64,000 nucleotides of DNA, from positions 6,987 through 70,986 of the forward strand of contig JAVJSF010000019.1 of assembly GCA_040219555.1 (NCBI GenBank). Direction: 5' to 3'. Both the position numbers and the translations under genes were made by a program. Source of the DNA: JAVJSF01 sp040219555. Lineage in GTDB: Bacteria; Actinomycetota; Thermoleophilia; Miltoncostaeales; Miltoncostaeaceae. A model generated the notes under the pieces. That model ran no database searches. It worked only from the letters and a program-made list of their open reading frames with translations, and had not been told where the DNA came from. This document shows, in pieces, positions 30,540-38,071 of the stretch; positions within the stretch are counted from its first letter, which is position 1; each line of letters begins with the position of its first letter.

Positions 30540-31297
30540 TCCAGTGACTCCCCGTCGGCCAGGATCCGCACCCGCTCGCCCACGCCGGCGGCGTCCACCC
30601 CGGCGCGCAAGTCGGCGCGCGTCTCGAGGCAGTGGTTGATGGCCTCCACATGGGTCGGCACCACAACGGCGTCCGGCGCGGCCTGTGCCGTGGCGACGAC
30701 GTCGCCGGCCTCCATCGTGATGGTGCCGCCCTGCAGGAAGCGCGCCCCGCCGGCGTTGACCACGATCACCCCGGGCGCGTGGGCCGCGATGGCGGCCTCC
30801 ACCTCGGGGCACCAGACCGTGTCGCCGGCGATGTACACGGTCGGCTCGCCGGCGGCGGTGAGGACGAAGCCGCTCACCGGCCCCAGACCCGCGATCGCCG
30901 CCTCCTCACGACCGTGCCTGCCGCCGGTGCGGGTGATGGTGATCCCCTCCCACTCCACGGGTCCCCCGACGGCCAGCGGGCGCATGTCGGTGAGGCCCAC
31001 GGGCTGGAGGTCGGCAAGATCCTCGGGCTGGCAGAACCACGGCAGCGGCCGCGGCAGGCCCAGGACGCCGGCCGCGTCGATGTGGTCCTCGTGCGTGTGG
31101 GTGAGCAGCACGGCGTCGACGCCGGCGATCACCTCCTCGATGGGCATCGGCAGCGGCACCAGGGGGTTCGGCACCCCGTTGGGGGTACCTCGCACCGGCC
31201 CGCGGGCGTTCGGCGGGTCGAGCATCGGGTCGACGATCAGGCGATGTCCGGCCATCTCGACCAGCACGGTCGAGTGGCGCACGAGCGTCAGGCGCAT
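30533..31297 (-). CDS. Metallo-beta-lactamase-fold hydrolase, UlaG-like
   Basis: The 254-residue cytoplasmic protein has the metal-binding signature THTHEDHID (HxHxDH), then RHGREEAAIAG. Later ligands sit in VYIAGDTVWCPEV (Asp) and PTHVEAINHCLETR (His). The opening MRLTLVRHSTVLVEMAGHRLIVDPML is typical of the UlaG/L-ascorbate lactonase-like branch. Its substrate is unknown. It lies four bases downstream of a 50-codon gene and ends within the shared hairpin. Length and motifs are complete. Confidence 0.88.
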   Translation of the reverse strand: MRLTLVRHSTVLVEMAGHRLIVDPMLDPPNARGPVRGTPNGVPNPLVPLPMPIEEVIAGVDAVLLTHTHEDHIDAAGVLGLPRPLPWFCQPEDLADLQPVGLTDMRPLAVGGPVEWEGITITRTGGRHGREEAAIAGLGPVSGFVLTAAGEPTVYIAGDTVWCPEVEAAIAAHAPGVIVVNAGGARFLQGGTITMEAGDVVATAQAAPDAVVVPTHVEAINHCLETRADLRAGVDAAGVGERVRILADGESLEA

Positions 31298-31301
31298 GGA
31301 C

Positions 31302-31454
31302 CTACTCGGTGGTGGTGGGGGTCGCGCGCACGCTGCGCCACCGCGTCCGGCGGCCGAGGACGCGCATCAGGCGGGTCCACGGGCCGTATCGGCGGTCGAC
31401 ACGCTCAAGGCGCACCCCCTGGAGGGGTCCGGACTCGATCTCGATCTGGCTCAT
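31302..31454 (-). CDS. Small basic protein upstream of the UlaG-like gene
   Basis: This 50-residue reading starts MSQIEIESGPLQGVRLERVD and is rich in Arg, Thr and Trp (RRTRWRSVRATPTTTE). It stops four bases before the UlaG-like ATG, which looks like an operon junction. No family is recognised. The ribosome-binding site is weak and the codon bias is only moderate. Confidence 0.35.
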   Translation of the reverse strand: MSQIEIESGPLQGVRLERVDRRYGPWTRLMRVLGRRTRWRSVRATPTTTE

Positions 31455-31538
31455 GGTCGGCGCATTCGGCGCCCGGGCCGGCGTTCCTGCCGGCGCCGGG
31501 TGCGCCGGCGCCGGTCCGGTGGGGGCCCACGCGACGGC

Positions 31539-32408
31539 TCACGCGGGCACCACGACCCGCTGGCTCAGCACCGAGGCGCCCGCCAGGGCGTGCTCCGCCC
31601 CGTCCGCGACGGCCCCCTCGATGTCCGCCGGCGAGTGCGCCGCGCCGTCGTAGACCACCACCACCGACTCGTCGCCGGGGTGCAGGAACGTGCTCTCGCC
31701 CAGCGGGGTGTAGCGCGTCGCGCCGATGCCCACGACCAGGCCCGCGGGCGCTCCGGCGGAGCGGAGCAGCGCGCCGACGTCCTCCAGGGGTGTCCCGGCC
31801 GAGCCGCGCTGGTGGGCCAGGCGGTCCACCAGCCAGTCGATCAGGACGGTGCCGTAGTACGAGTAGCCGGCCAGCGCCGAGTCCACCCCGTAGGCGTGGC
31901 TCACGCCGTCGCGGCGCAGGAACGAGGCCAGGCGGAGGGCGCCCGTGGGCCCTGCCGCCTCGATGTCGGCAACCGCGAACAGGCGCCGGGCGAGCCCCTT
32001 CGAGGCCGGCCCCCAGTTCTTCTTGTGGCTGATCTTCGTGGCCCCGGGCCGGCGGATGGAGCAGTCGTTGAAGGCGCCGAGCGCCGTGGGCCGCAGTCCG
32101 GCGACGGACCCGTCGGGCAGGTAGTCCACCTCGAACAGCACCCCGGCCTCGGGCTCGATCTGGAGGTTCGCCGGCCCCTCGGCGGCCGGCAGCAGGATGC
32201 GCCCGGCGTCCAGGGGCGCGGTGCCGAGGAAGGTGCCGGCGCCGGGGGCGTACCAGGGGAAGATCCCCTTGGGCGCCTCAGGGGCGGTGGGCGTGACGTC
32301 CGCGAAGTCGGCCGCCTCCCCGGCCTGCTCGAGGTGCCCGGCGAAGTTGCCGGCGACCCCCAGCCCGAAGCGCCGGTCCAGGTCGTCGGGCGCGTCGATC
32401 AACTGCAT
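31539..32408 (-). CDS. DUF5718-like protein, FAH-hydrolase-like fold
   Basis: The 289-residue protein opens with DRRFGLGVAGNFAGHLEQAGEAADF, which I associate with DUF5718. The middle (GAFNDCSIRRPGATKISHKKNWGPASKGLARRLF) and the acidic residues before it recall the fumarylacetoacetate-hydrolase/2-keto-4-pentenoate-hydratase fold, in which Glu and Asp bind a divalent metal. Function is unknown. No signal peptide is present. It lies between two metallo-beta-lactamase-like genes on the same strand. The fold comparison is by eye and tentative. Confidence 0.65.
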   Translation of the reverse strand: MQLIDAPDDLDRRFGLGVAGNFAGHLEQAGEAADFADVTPTAPEAPKGIFPWYAPGAGTFLGTAPLDAGRILLPAAEGPANLQIEPEAGVLFEVDYLPDGSVAGLRPTALGAFNDCSIRRPGATKISHKKNWGPASKGLARRLFAVADIEAAGPTGALRLASFLRRDGVSHAYGVDSALAGYSYYGTVLIDWLVDRLAHQRGSAGTPLEDVGALLRSAGAPAGLVVGIGATRYTPLGESTFLHPGDESVVVVYDGAAHSPADIEGAVADGAEHALAGASVLSQRVVVPA

Positions 32409-32451
32409 CGGTCCTCCGTGCGGTGGTTCGGCCCGGGTGCCCGGGCGGATC

Positions 32452-33081
32452 TCAGGAGGCGCGACGCCGGCGGGGCAGGCTCGCCAGCCATCCGGGGATG
32501 TCGCGCCGCGCCCGGGTCACGGCCCGGTGCAGGTCGTCGGCCACCGACCCGTCCTCCACCGGCTCGCCGTGGCCCACCACCAGCGTCTGTGGCCGGTGGG
32601 CCAGCAGGGCGCGGGGCGGTGAGAGGCGCATGAACGGGTGGATCCCCAGGGGCAGCCCCGGGCTGAGGAAGTAGGGCGCGGTGCCGACGGACTCGGGGAC
32701 GACCATCAGCCGGTGCTCACCCCACCACAGGGCCACCTCGCGCCACAGGCGCCCCTGGACCAGCGGGATGCTCTGGAAGGGGGCGCCGGGCACGCCGCCG
32801 ACCGGGTTCTCGTGCAGTGGAACGCCGTGGCGCTCGGCCAGCGCGGCGCAGTCGCGCGGGTGGCGGTCCAGCAGGCGCACGACGCCGGCGACCTCACCGA
32901 GGGGGGCGAGGGCGTCGGCCAGGCCCGGGCCGTCGACCGGGTCGATCAGCCACACCTGCCCACGGTGCGCCAGCGCGCAGGAGGCGCGGCGCATCACGGC
33001 CGGGGTGGCGGCGGTCCACGCCAAGCCCCATGGACGACGCGGGTGCAGCGACAGGGCCGGCGCCCCGTCGCGCTCAGCCAC
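32452..33081 (-). CDS. Metallo-beta-lactamase-like protein lacking the HxHxDH motif
   Basis: The 209-residue protein has the layout of a small MBL-fold domain: a strand with QVWLIDPVDGPGLADAL, then GVVRLLDRHPRDCAALAERHGVPLHENP, and a final strand TLVVGHGEPVEDG. The zinc signature between the first strand and the helix is replaced by DRHPRDC. That leaves too few ligands for a normal dinuclear site. It may be a non-catalytic relative or use another chemistry. Its ATG overlaps the end of the upstream lipoprotein gene by eight bases. Confidence 0.65.
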   Translation of the reverse strand: MAERDGAPALSLHPRRPWGLAWTAATPAVMRRASCALAHRGQVWLIDPVDGPGLADALAPLGEVAGVVRLLDRHPRDCAALAERHGVPLHENPVGGVPGAPFQSIPLVQGRLWREVALWWGEHRLMVVPESVGTAPYFLSPGLPLGIHPFMRLSPPRALLAHRPQTLVVGHGEPVEDGSVADDLHRAVTRARRDIPGWLASLPRRRRAS

Positions 33082-33661
33082 TCTCCACCCCGGACGAGCG
33101 GATGAGGCGGGTCATCGCCCGCGTGAGGGTCTCCTCGTCCACGTCGCCCACCGAGCGCACGTACAGGCTGTTGGGGCCGACGGCGAACGCCAGGCGGCGC
33201 TCGGTGCGGTCCTGGTCCTCCAGCCGTGCCCCCCGGCTCCCGTTGAGCCCGCTGGGCGTCCACGCCGAGGCCCCGTCATCCTGCAGCAACTCGGCGGCCT
33301 GGCCCCCGATGCCGGTGGCCACCAGGTGCGACTCCCACACGCTCACCGCGGCCACCAGCTCCTGGTCGCCGGGCCCGCTCCAGCGGCGCACCGCCGCCGA
33401 CTGCATCCGCCGGTCCTCCAGGGTGGTGGTCAGCTCGGGGTCCGGGGATCCGGTGAGGGCCTCGATCAGCCCGGCCTCGTCCACGGGGGCCGCGGGGGCA
33501 CCGCGCAGGGCGCCCGGGCTGGGGAGGATGGTGAGGAGCGCCACCGCATCCGCCGGCTCCCCGCCGGCCTCGGTGGGGCCCTCCGGCCCGCACGCCGCCG
33601 CGATCATGGCCAGCAGGGCGATGGCGAGTGCCGGCAGCAGGGTCGTGGGGCGGCGCGGCAT
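33074..33661 (-). CDS. Lipoprotein of unknown function
   Basis: The 195-residue protein has a lipoprotein signal (RRPTTLLPALAIALLAMIAAAC) with a lipobox-like AAAC and Cys24 as the probable lipidated residue. The mature part is acidic and about 170 residues long, with segments such as LIEALTGSPDPELTTTLEDRRM and AAELLQDDGASAWTPSG. No domain is recognised. A TACCCT lies seven bases before the ATG, suggesting a leaderless start. It overlaps the degenerate MBL-like gene downstream, so the two are coupled. Confidence 0.75.
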   Translation of the reverse strand: MPRRPTTLLPALAIALLAMIAAACGPEGPTEAGGEPADAVALLTILPSPGALRGAPAAPVDEAGLIEALTGSPDPELTTTLEDRRMQSAAVRRWSGPGDQELVAAVSVWESHLVATGIGGQAAELLQDDGASAWTPSGLNGSRGARLEDQDRTERRLAFAVGPNSLYVRSVGDVDEETLTRAMTRLIRSSGVESG

Positions 33662-33668
33662 CCGGGCA

Positions 33669-33674
33669 AGGGTA
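33669..33674 (-). promoter_or_regulatory. Candidate leaderless -10 for the lipoprotein gene (TACCCT)
   Basis: TACCCT on the minus strand ends seven bases before the ATG, with no ribosome-binding site in between. Confidence 0.4.
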
Positions 33675-33737
33675 GCGACGCCGGGGCACTCGGCGTCCGT
33701 TAACCCGGCGCCAACGGGCGGCTCGCCAGCCAGTTCC

Positions 33738-33743
33738 TATAAT
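33738..33743 (+). promoter_or_regulatory. Consensus -10 box (TATAAT) of htpX
   Basis: A perfect TATAAT lies 56 bases before the htpX start, striking in such GC-rich DNA. No good -35 hexamer is seen 16-18 bases upstream, so an activator or an alternative contact may be needed. The leader between them carries AAGGAGAGG as ribosome-binding site. Confidence 0.6.
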
Positions 33744-33799
33744 CGAACCACCCCCGACGGGGCATTCTCACCACGTCCCCCACAAGGAGAGGACCCACT

Positions 33800-34708
33800 G
33801 TGAACCTCGCCTCCTACAAGGCGGGCAACCAGTTCAAGACCTTCATCCTGGTCGCTGCCCTCACCGGTCTGCTGCTCGGGATCGGCGTTCTGCTGGGCGG
33901 GATGGGCGGCCTGCTGCTCTTCGCCGGCTTCGCCGTCGTCTTCAACTTCGCCATGTACTGGTTCAGCGGGAAGATGGCGCTGAAGATGAGCAAGGCGGTC
34001 GAGGTGAGCGAGGACGAGGAGCCCGAGCTGCACCGCATGATCGAACGCCTGGCCCAGCGCGCCGGCGTGCCGAAGCCCGGGGTGTATGTCACCCCTGCCG
34101 AGCAGCCGAACGCCTTCGCCACCGGTCGTAACCCCAGCCACGCTGCCATCGCGGTCACCAAGGGCATCCAGAGCGCCCTCGGCCCGCGCGAGCTCGAGGG
34201 CGTCATCGCTCACGAGATGGCGCACATCAAGAACCGCGACATCCTGATCGCCAGCATCGCCGCCATGGTGGCCGGTGCCATCTCGGCGATCGCCAACTTC
34301 CTGCAGTTCTCGCTCATCTTCGGCGGCGACGACGACAACCCGCTGGGCGTCATCGGCACCATCGCGATGGCGATCATGGCCCCGCTGGCCGCGGCGATCA
34401 TCCAGATGGCCATCTCCCGCCAGCGCGAGTACGTGGCCGACGCCACGGGCGCCGAGCTGCTGGGCGACCCGATGCCGCTGGCCGACGCGCTGGGCGCGCT
34501 GCAGCGCGGGGCCGATGCCATCCCGATGAAGGTGAACCAGTCGGCTGCGCCGCTGTTCATCGTCAACCCGCTCGCCTCCAACGCCCGCGCCAACGCGCGC
34601 GGAGGCGGCCGCATGGGCCGGCTGTTCAGCACGCACCCCCCCATGGAGGAGCGCGTCGAGCGGCTGCACCGGATGGCCGGCCAGTCGATGGTGATCCGCA
34701 GCTTCTAG
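33800..34708 (+). CDS. htpX: Membrane zinc metalloprotease HtpX (M48)
   Basis: HtpX degrades misfolded membrane proteins at the cytoplasmic face. The 302-residue protein has two N-terminal membrane segments (about 15-35 and 38-55) and the zinc motif H138-E-M-A-H142 (VIAHEMAHIKNRD). A third ligand Glu210 lies in SRQREYVADA, and further hydrophobic segments sit between. The GTG start is supported by AAGGAGAGG eight bases upstream. The C-terminal tail (FSTHPPMEERVERLHRMA) is typical. A strong -10 suggests good constitutive or stress-driven expression. Confidence 0.96.
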   Translation: MNLASYKAGNQFKTFILVAALTGLLLGIGVLLGGMGGLLLFAGFAVVFNFAMYWFSGKMALKMSKAVEVSEDEEPELHRMIERLAQRAGVPKPGVYVTPAEQPNAFATGRNPSHAAIAVTKGIQSALGPRELEGVIAHEMAHIKNRDILIASIAAMVAGAISAIANFLQFSLIFGGDDDNPLGVIGTIAMAIMAPLAAAIIQMAISRQREYVADATGAELLGDPMPLADALGALQRGADAIPMKVNQSAAPLFIVNPLASNARANARGGGRMGRLFSTHPPMEERVERLHRMAGQSMVIRSF

Positions 34709-34766
34709 GGTCGTCGGACCACGGCCGGTGCCGCCTCGGGCGGCCCGCCCGGAGCCCGGCCGACGG

Positions 34767-34792
34767 CGGCCGTCACCACCCGGTGGCGGCCG
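34767..34792 (+). terminator. Terminator hairpin after htpX
   Basis: CGGCCGTCACC pairs with GGTGGCGGCCG through an ACCC tetraloop, giving an 11-base stem with one G-U pair, followed by TCGTCGTCGTTG. It lies in the 287-base gap before the histidine kinase gene. Confidence 0.6.
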
Positions 34793-34883
34793 TCGTCGTC
34801 GTTGCGGGGCAGGTGTCGCCTTTCTCATGAGCGCGCCTCGTTGTCCAGTGCCGGACGACAGGGCTCGATCCCCGGAGCCGCGT

Positions 34884-34889
34884 TACACT
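34884..34889 (+). promoter_or_regulatory. Candidate -10 (TACACT) for the kinase/regulator operon
   Basis: TACACT lies about 107 bases before the kinase GTG in the otherwise empty gap after the htpX terminator. A -35 is not evident. Apart from this and the hairpin I see nothing in the 287-base gap. Confidence 0.3.
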
Positions 34890-34995
34890 CGTCCCCGGAT
34901 GAGGCCCCCGCCCGCGCCGCCCGGCGCCCCCCTCGGTCGGCCGCCTCGCCCGCTCCGTCCGGCTCTCGGGCCGGGGCGAATCCACGGGAGAGCCG

Positions 34996-36453
34996 GTGCG
35001 CGAGTTCTTCATCCAGAACGAGACCATCATCCTGTTCGCACAGGGCCTGGTGTTCTTCTCGCTGGCTCTGGCCGTCTGGCTCCAGCGGCGGCGCGCCACC
35101 CGCCTGACCCTCAGCTCGTCCCTGATCTGGCTGGCGACCTTCGCCTTCGTCGAGGCCCTCGCCATCTGGGGGCAGGCCTTCATCCCGATCCAGCGCGCCT
35201 ACATGGAGCCCGGGGTGATCCAGGTGCTCGAGGTGGTGCGCACCACCGCCCAGGTGGCCGCGTTCGTGATCCTGGCCCAGTTCGGCATCCGCCTGATGGG
35301 CTGGACCCAGGCGATGCGTCGCGTGGCCACCGCGCTCAGCATCGCGGCGGCGGCCGGCATCGGCGCCGGCGCGGCCCTGGCGGCCGGGCCCCAGTCCTGG
35401 GGCGTCTCCGAGTGGGAGGCCGCGGTGGTGGTGATGGCGCGCTACGGGCTGCTGGTGCCCGCCGCGCTGCTGTCGGCGGTGGGCCTGTGGCGCCAGCGCG
35501 CCGAGCTGGGCGACGCCGGAATGACCGGCATCAAGCCCTTCAGCGCGGCTGCGGCGGCGGTGCTGGTGCTCTACGCGGTCGTGGCCGGGACCATCGTGGG
35601 GCCGGGGCCGCTGTCGCCGCCGGGCCTCGGCAACACCGAGGGCTGGTTCGACCTCACCGGGCTGCCGATCTCGGTCCTCCAGGCCATGACCGGCTTCGCC
35701 CTTGCGGTGCTGGCGGTGAAGCTGCTGGAGATCTTCGACGCCGAGGCCAACCAGCGGATGGAGTCGCTGGAGCGCGCACGGGCCATCGCCGAGGAGCGGG
35801 CGCGCTTCCGGCGCGACCTGCACGACGGCACCATCCAGTCGATCTACGCCGCGGGGCTCCATCTGGAAGCCGTCGCGATCCGCTGCTCCGACCCGCTGGT
35901 GCGCACCGAGGTGCGCGAGGTCGTGGCCGACCTCAATGCCGTCACCGACGGCATCCGCGACTACATCCGCGCCCTGGCCCAGCCGCCGGCGACCGCCGAC
36001 GGCATCGCCGCGGCGCTGGGCGAGCTGATCGACCGGTTCCGCGAGGAGACCGGTGGAGAGGTCCGCTACACGGCCGACGGCGTCTCGTCGTCCGGCCCTC
36101 TCCCCGAGGAGGCCGGCCAGCACGTCGAGCAGATCCTGCGCGAGGCGCTGTCCAACACGGCGCGACACGCGGGCCCCTGCCGCGTGTCGGTGACGCTGGT
36201 CTTCACCCCCGACGAGCTGGACCTGGTGGTGAGCGACGACGGCGTCGGTCCCGGCCCGGCCCTGTTCGGCGAGGCCGACGGCCAGGGCCTTCGCAACATG
36301 CGCGAGCGGGCCCGCCGGCTGGGCGGGCGGATCGGCGTGGAGGCCGCGCCCGGCGGCGGCACCCGCATCGCCCTCGCGGTGCCCCTCGACTCCGACGAAC
36401 CGGCCGGCGAGCCCATCCCCTTCGAGAACCTGACCGAGGTGACAGTCCGATGA
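34996..36453 (+). CDS. Membrane histidine kinase, NarX/DegS type (HisKA_3)
   Basis: The 485-residue sensor has seven or so hydrophobic segments in the first 245 residues and no large extracytoplasmic domain, so it probably senses the membrane itself or a partner. A linker helix leads to the HisKA_3 domain with the phosphoacceptor H276 (FRRDLHDGTIQSIYAAGLHLE). The HATPase domain has the N box (LREALSNTARHA) and G boxes (SDDGVGPGP, GQGLRNMRERA). The GTG start has GGGAGAG upstream. Its stop overlaps the response regulator gene (ATGA), so they form a cognate pair. The signal is unknown. Confidence 0.9.
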   Translation: MREFFIQNETIILFAQGLVFFSLALAVWLQRRRATRLTLSSSLIWLATFAFVEALAIWGQAFIPIQRAYMEPGVIQVLEVVRTTAQVAAFVILAQFGIRLMGWTQAMRRVATALSIAAAAGIGAGAALAAGPQSWGVSEWEAAVVVMARYGLLVPAALLSAVGLWRQRAELGDAGMTGIKPFSAAAAAVLVLYAVVAGTIVGPGPLSPPGLGNTEGWFDLTGLPISVLQAMTGFALAVLAVKLLEIFDAEANQRMESLERARAIAEERARFRRDLHDGTIQSIYAAGLHLEAVAIRCSDPLVRTEVREVVADLNAVTDGIRDYIRALAQPPATADGIAAALGELIDRFREETGGEVRYTADGVSSSGPLPEEAGQHVEQILREALSNTARHAGPCRVSVTLVFTPDELDLVVSDDGVGPGPALFGEADGQGLRNMRERARRLGGRIGVEAAPGGGTRIALAVPLDSDEPAGEPIPFENLTEVTVR

Positions 36454-37121
36454 CCACCGCACCCCCCGATTCGATCCGTGTCCTGATCGTGGACGACCAC
36501 GCGGTGGTGCGCATCGGCCTGCGCTCGCTGCTGGCGCACACCGCGGGCTTCCGCGTGGTGGGCGAGGCCCAGACCGCGGCCGAGGCCGTCGAGCTGACCG
36601 GGCAGACCCACCCGGATGTGGTGCTCATGGACGTTCGCCTGCCCGACGGCAGCGGCGTGGAGGCCTGCCGCAAGATCAAGGCGGACCGGCCGGACACACG
36701 CGTGCTGATGCTCACCTCGTACTCGGACGAGGAGGCGATCGTGGGCGCCGTCATGGCGGGCGCCTCGGGCTACCTGCTGAAGCAGGCCGACGCAGAACGC
36801 CTCACCCAGGCCATCCGCGAGGCCGCCGCGGGCGAGGCCACCCTCGACCCGCGCGCCGCCGGCGCCCTCCTCACCCAGTTCCGCGAGCTGTCGGCCAAGC
36901 AGGCCGAGTCCGAGCTGTCCGGGCTCACCGACCGCGAGCGGCGGATGCTCGCGCTGATCGCCGAGGGCTACACGAACCGCGCCATCGGCGAGGTGCTGCA
37001 CCTGTCCGAGAAGACGGTGCGCAACCACGTCAGCCAGCTCCTGCGCAAGCTCGGGTTCCAGCGCCGCTCGCAGGCCGCCGCGTGGGCCGGCCAGCGCCGG
37101 CTGGAGCTGCCGCCGGACTGA
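36450..37121 (+). CDS. NarL/FixJ-type response regulator
   Basis: The 223-residue protein has a receiver domain (RVLIVDDHAVVRIGL; phosphorylated D61 in VLMDVRLPDG) and a switch Thr/Ser region (MLTSYSDEE). The conserved Lys lies in YLLKQADAERL. A C-terminal LuxR helix-turn-helix (SGLTDRERRMLALIAEGYTNRAIGEVLHLSEKTVRNHV) follows. It is coupled by an ATGA overlap to the preceding kinase. Its targets cannot be read from the sequence. Confidence 0.93.
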   Translation: MTTAPPDSIRVLIVDDHAVVRIGLRSLLAHTAGFRVVGEAQTAAEAVELTGQTHPDVVLMDVRLPDGSGVEACRKIKADRPDTRVLMLTSYSDEEAIVGAVMAGASGYLLKQADAERLTQAIREAAAGEATLDPRAAGALLTQFRELSAKQAESELSGLTDRERRMLALIAEGYTNRAIGEVLHLSEKTVRNHVSQLLRKLGFQRRSQAAAWAGQRRLELPPD

Positions 37122-37164
37122 TCGGCGGCGCCCCGGGGGCCCGTGCGCACCGCGCCCGGTCCCT

Positions 37165-37225
37165 CCCCACGTGGGGGTGGCGAGGAATCCGGCCGCCGGG
37201 GGAGAATCAACACACCGTTCCCCCG
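37165..37225 (+). promoter_or_regulatory. Palindrome and hairpin in the parA leader
   Basis: The 123-base gap before parA holds the perfect palindrome CCCCACGTGGGG and, 20 bases later, CGGGGGA paired with TCCCCCG around a 15-base loop. The second ends about 20 bases before the parA start. They may be an operator and an RNA structure, or the end of the regulator transcript. Confidence 0.3.
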
Positions 37226-37244
37226 TCGGTACGAAGGTGTCGCG

Positions 37245-38039
37245 ATGCCTCGACCCGCACGTGTCCTCGCCCTGGCCAACCAGAAGGGCGGGGTCGCAAA
37301 GACCACCACGACTCTCAACCTCGGCGTGGCCCTCCACGGCATGGGGATGCGCGTGCTCGCGATCGACCTCGATCCGCAGAGCAACCTCTCCATGAGCCAG
37401 GGCATCGACATCGAGGACCTCAGCGCGGGCATGTACCACGTGCTCACCGAGAAGGCCACGATGGCCGAGATCATCCAGGCGCGTGAGATCGACGTGGCCC
37501 CCGCCGGTATCGAGCTGGCCGGCGCGGAGCTGGCCCTGTCGGCCACCATCGGCCGCGAGCGCGCCCTCGAGCGCGCCATCCGCCCCATCCGGGAGCTCTA
37601 CGACTACATCCTCCTGGACACCCCGCCCTCGCTCGGCCTGCTGACCATCAACGCGATGGTGGCCGCCGAGGGCGTGATCGTGCCGGTGCAGTGCGAGTAC
37701 CTCTCGCTGCGCGGTCTGGCCCAGCTGCGCGAGACGCTGCGTCAGGTGCGCGAGAACCTGAACCCGACGGTCGACATCGTCGGCATCCTCCCCACCATGT
37801 ACGACGGACGCACCATCCACAGCCGGGAGGCCGTCGACCTCCTGGTGGAGAGCTTCGGCGACCGCGTGTACAGCACGCGGGTGGGCAAGACGATCCGCTT
37901 CGCCGAGGCGCCCGTGGTGGGCAAGAGCGTCATCAGCTACGACCCGGGCGGACAGGCCGCGCGCTGGTACCGTCAGCTCGCCCGCGAGGTCCTCGACCGT
38001 CCGGCCACCGCGCGCGTGCCCGACGAGGAGGCCGCATGA
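37245..38039 (+). CDS. parA: ParA/Soj family ATPase
   Basis: The 264-residue protein is a deviant Walker-A ATPase. Its NQKGGVAKTTTTLNL motif has Ala where many Soj proteins have Gly. DLDPQSNLS and the YDYILLDTPPSLGLL Walker-B-like motif follow. ParA-type ATPases position cargo (chromosome origins, plasmids or protein clusters) on the nucleoid. No parB or parS site follows; instead an ftsZ homologue does. That suggests a role tied to division or to positioning of another complex rather than classic segregation. The ATG is chosen by the preceding AAGGTG. A second ParA may exist elsewhere in the genome. Confidence 0.88.
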   Translation: MPRPARVLALANQKGGVAKTTTTLNLGVALHGMGMRVLAIDLDPQSNLSMSQGIDIEDLSAGMYHVLTEKATMAEIIQAREIDVAPAGIELAGAELALSATIGRERALERAIRPIRELYDYILLDTPPSLGLLTINAMVAAEGVIVPVQCEYLSLRGLAQLRETLRQVRENLNPTVDIVGILPTMYDGRTIHSREAVDLLVESFGDRVYSTRVGKTIRFAEAPVVGKSVISYDPGGQAARWYRQLAREVLDRPATARVPDEEAA

Positions 38040-38071
38040 TCACCACCCACGCCCCCCGAGGTACCCGATGA
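38036..38071 (+). CDS. 11-codon coupling reading frame between parA and ftsZ
   Basis: ATG-ATC-ACC-ACC-CAC and so on encodes MITTHAPRGTR. Its ATG overlaps the parA stop and its TGA overlaps the ftsZ ATG (ATGA at both ends). Its function, if any, is probably to hand ribosomes from parA to ftsZ. It may also be chance. Confidence 0.3.
   Translation: MITTHAPRGTR

Noticed and set aside
34709..34995. A gene in the gap between htpX and the histidine kinase
   Set aside because: Open frames across the gap are low-complexity Pro/Arg/Gly readings without a ribosome-binding site. The gap holds a terminator and a promoter-like hexamer instead.
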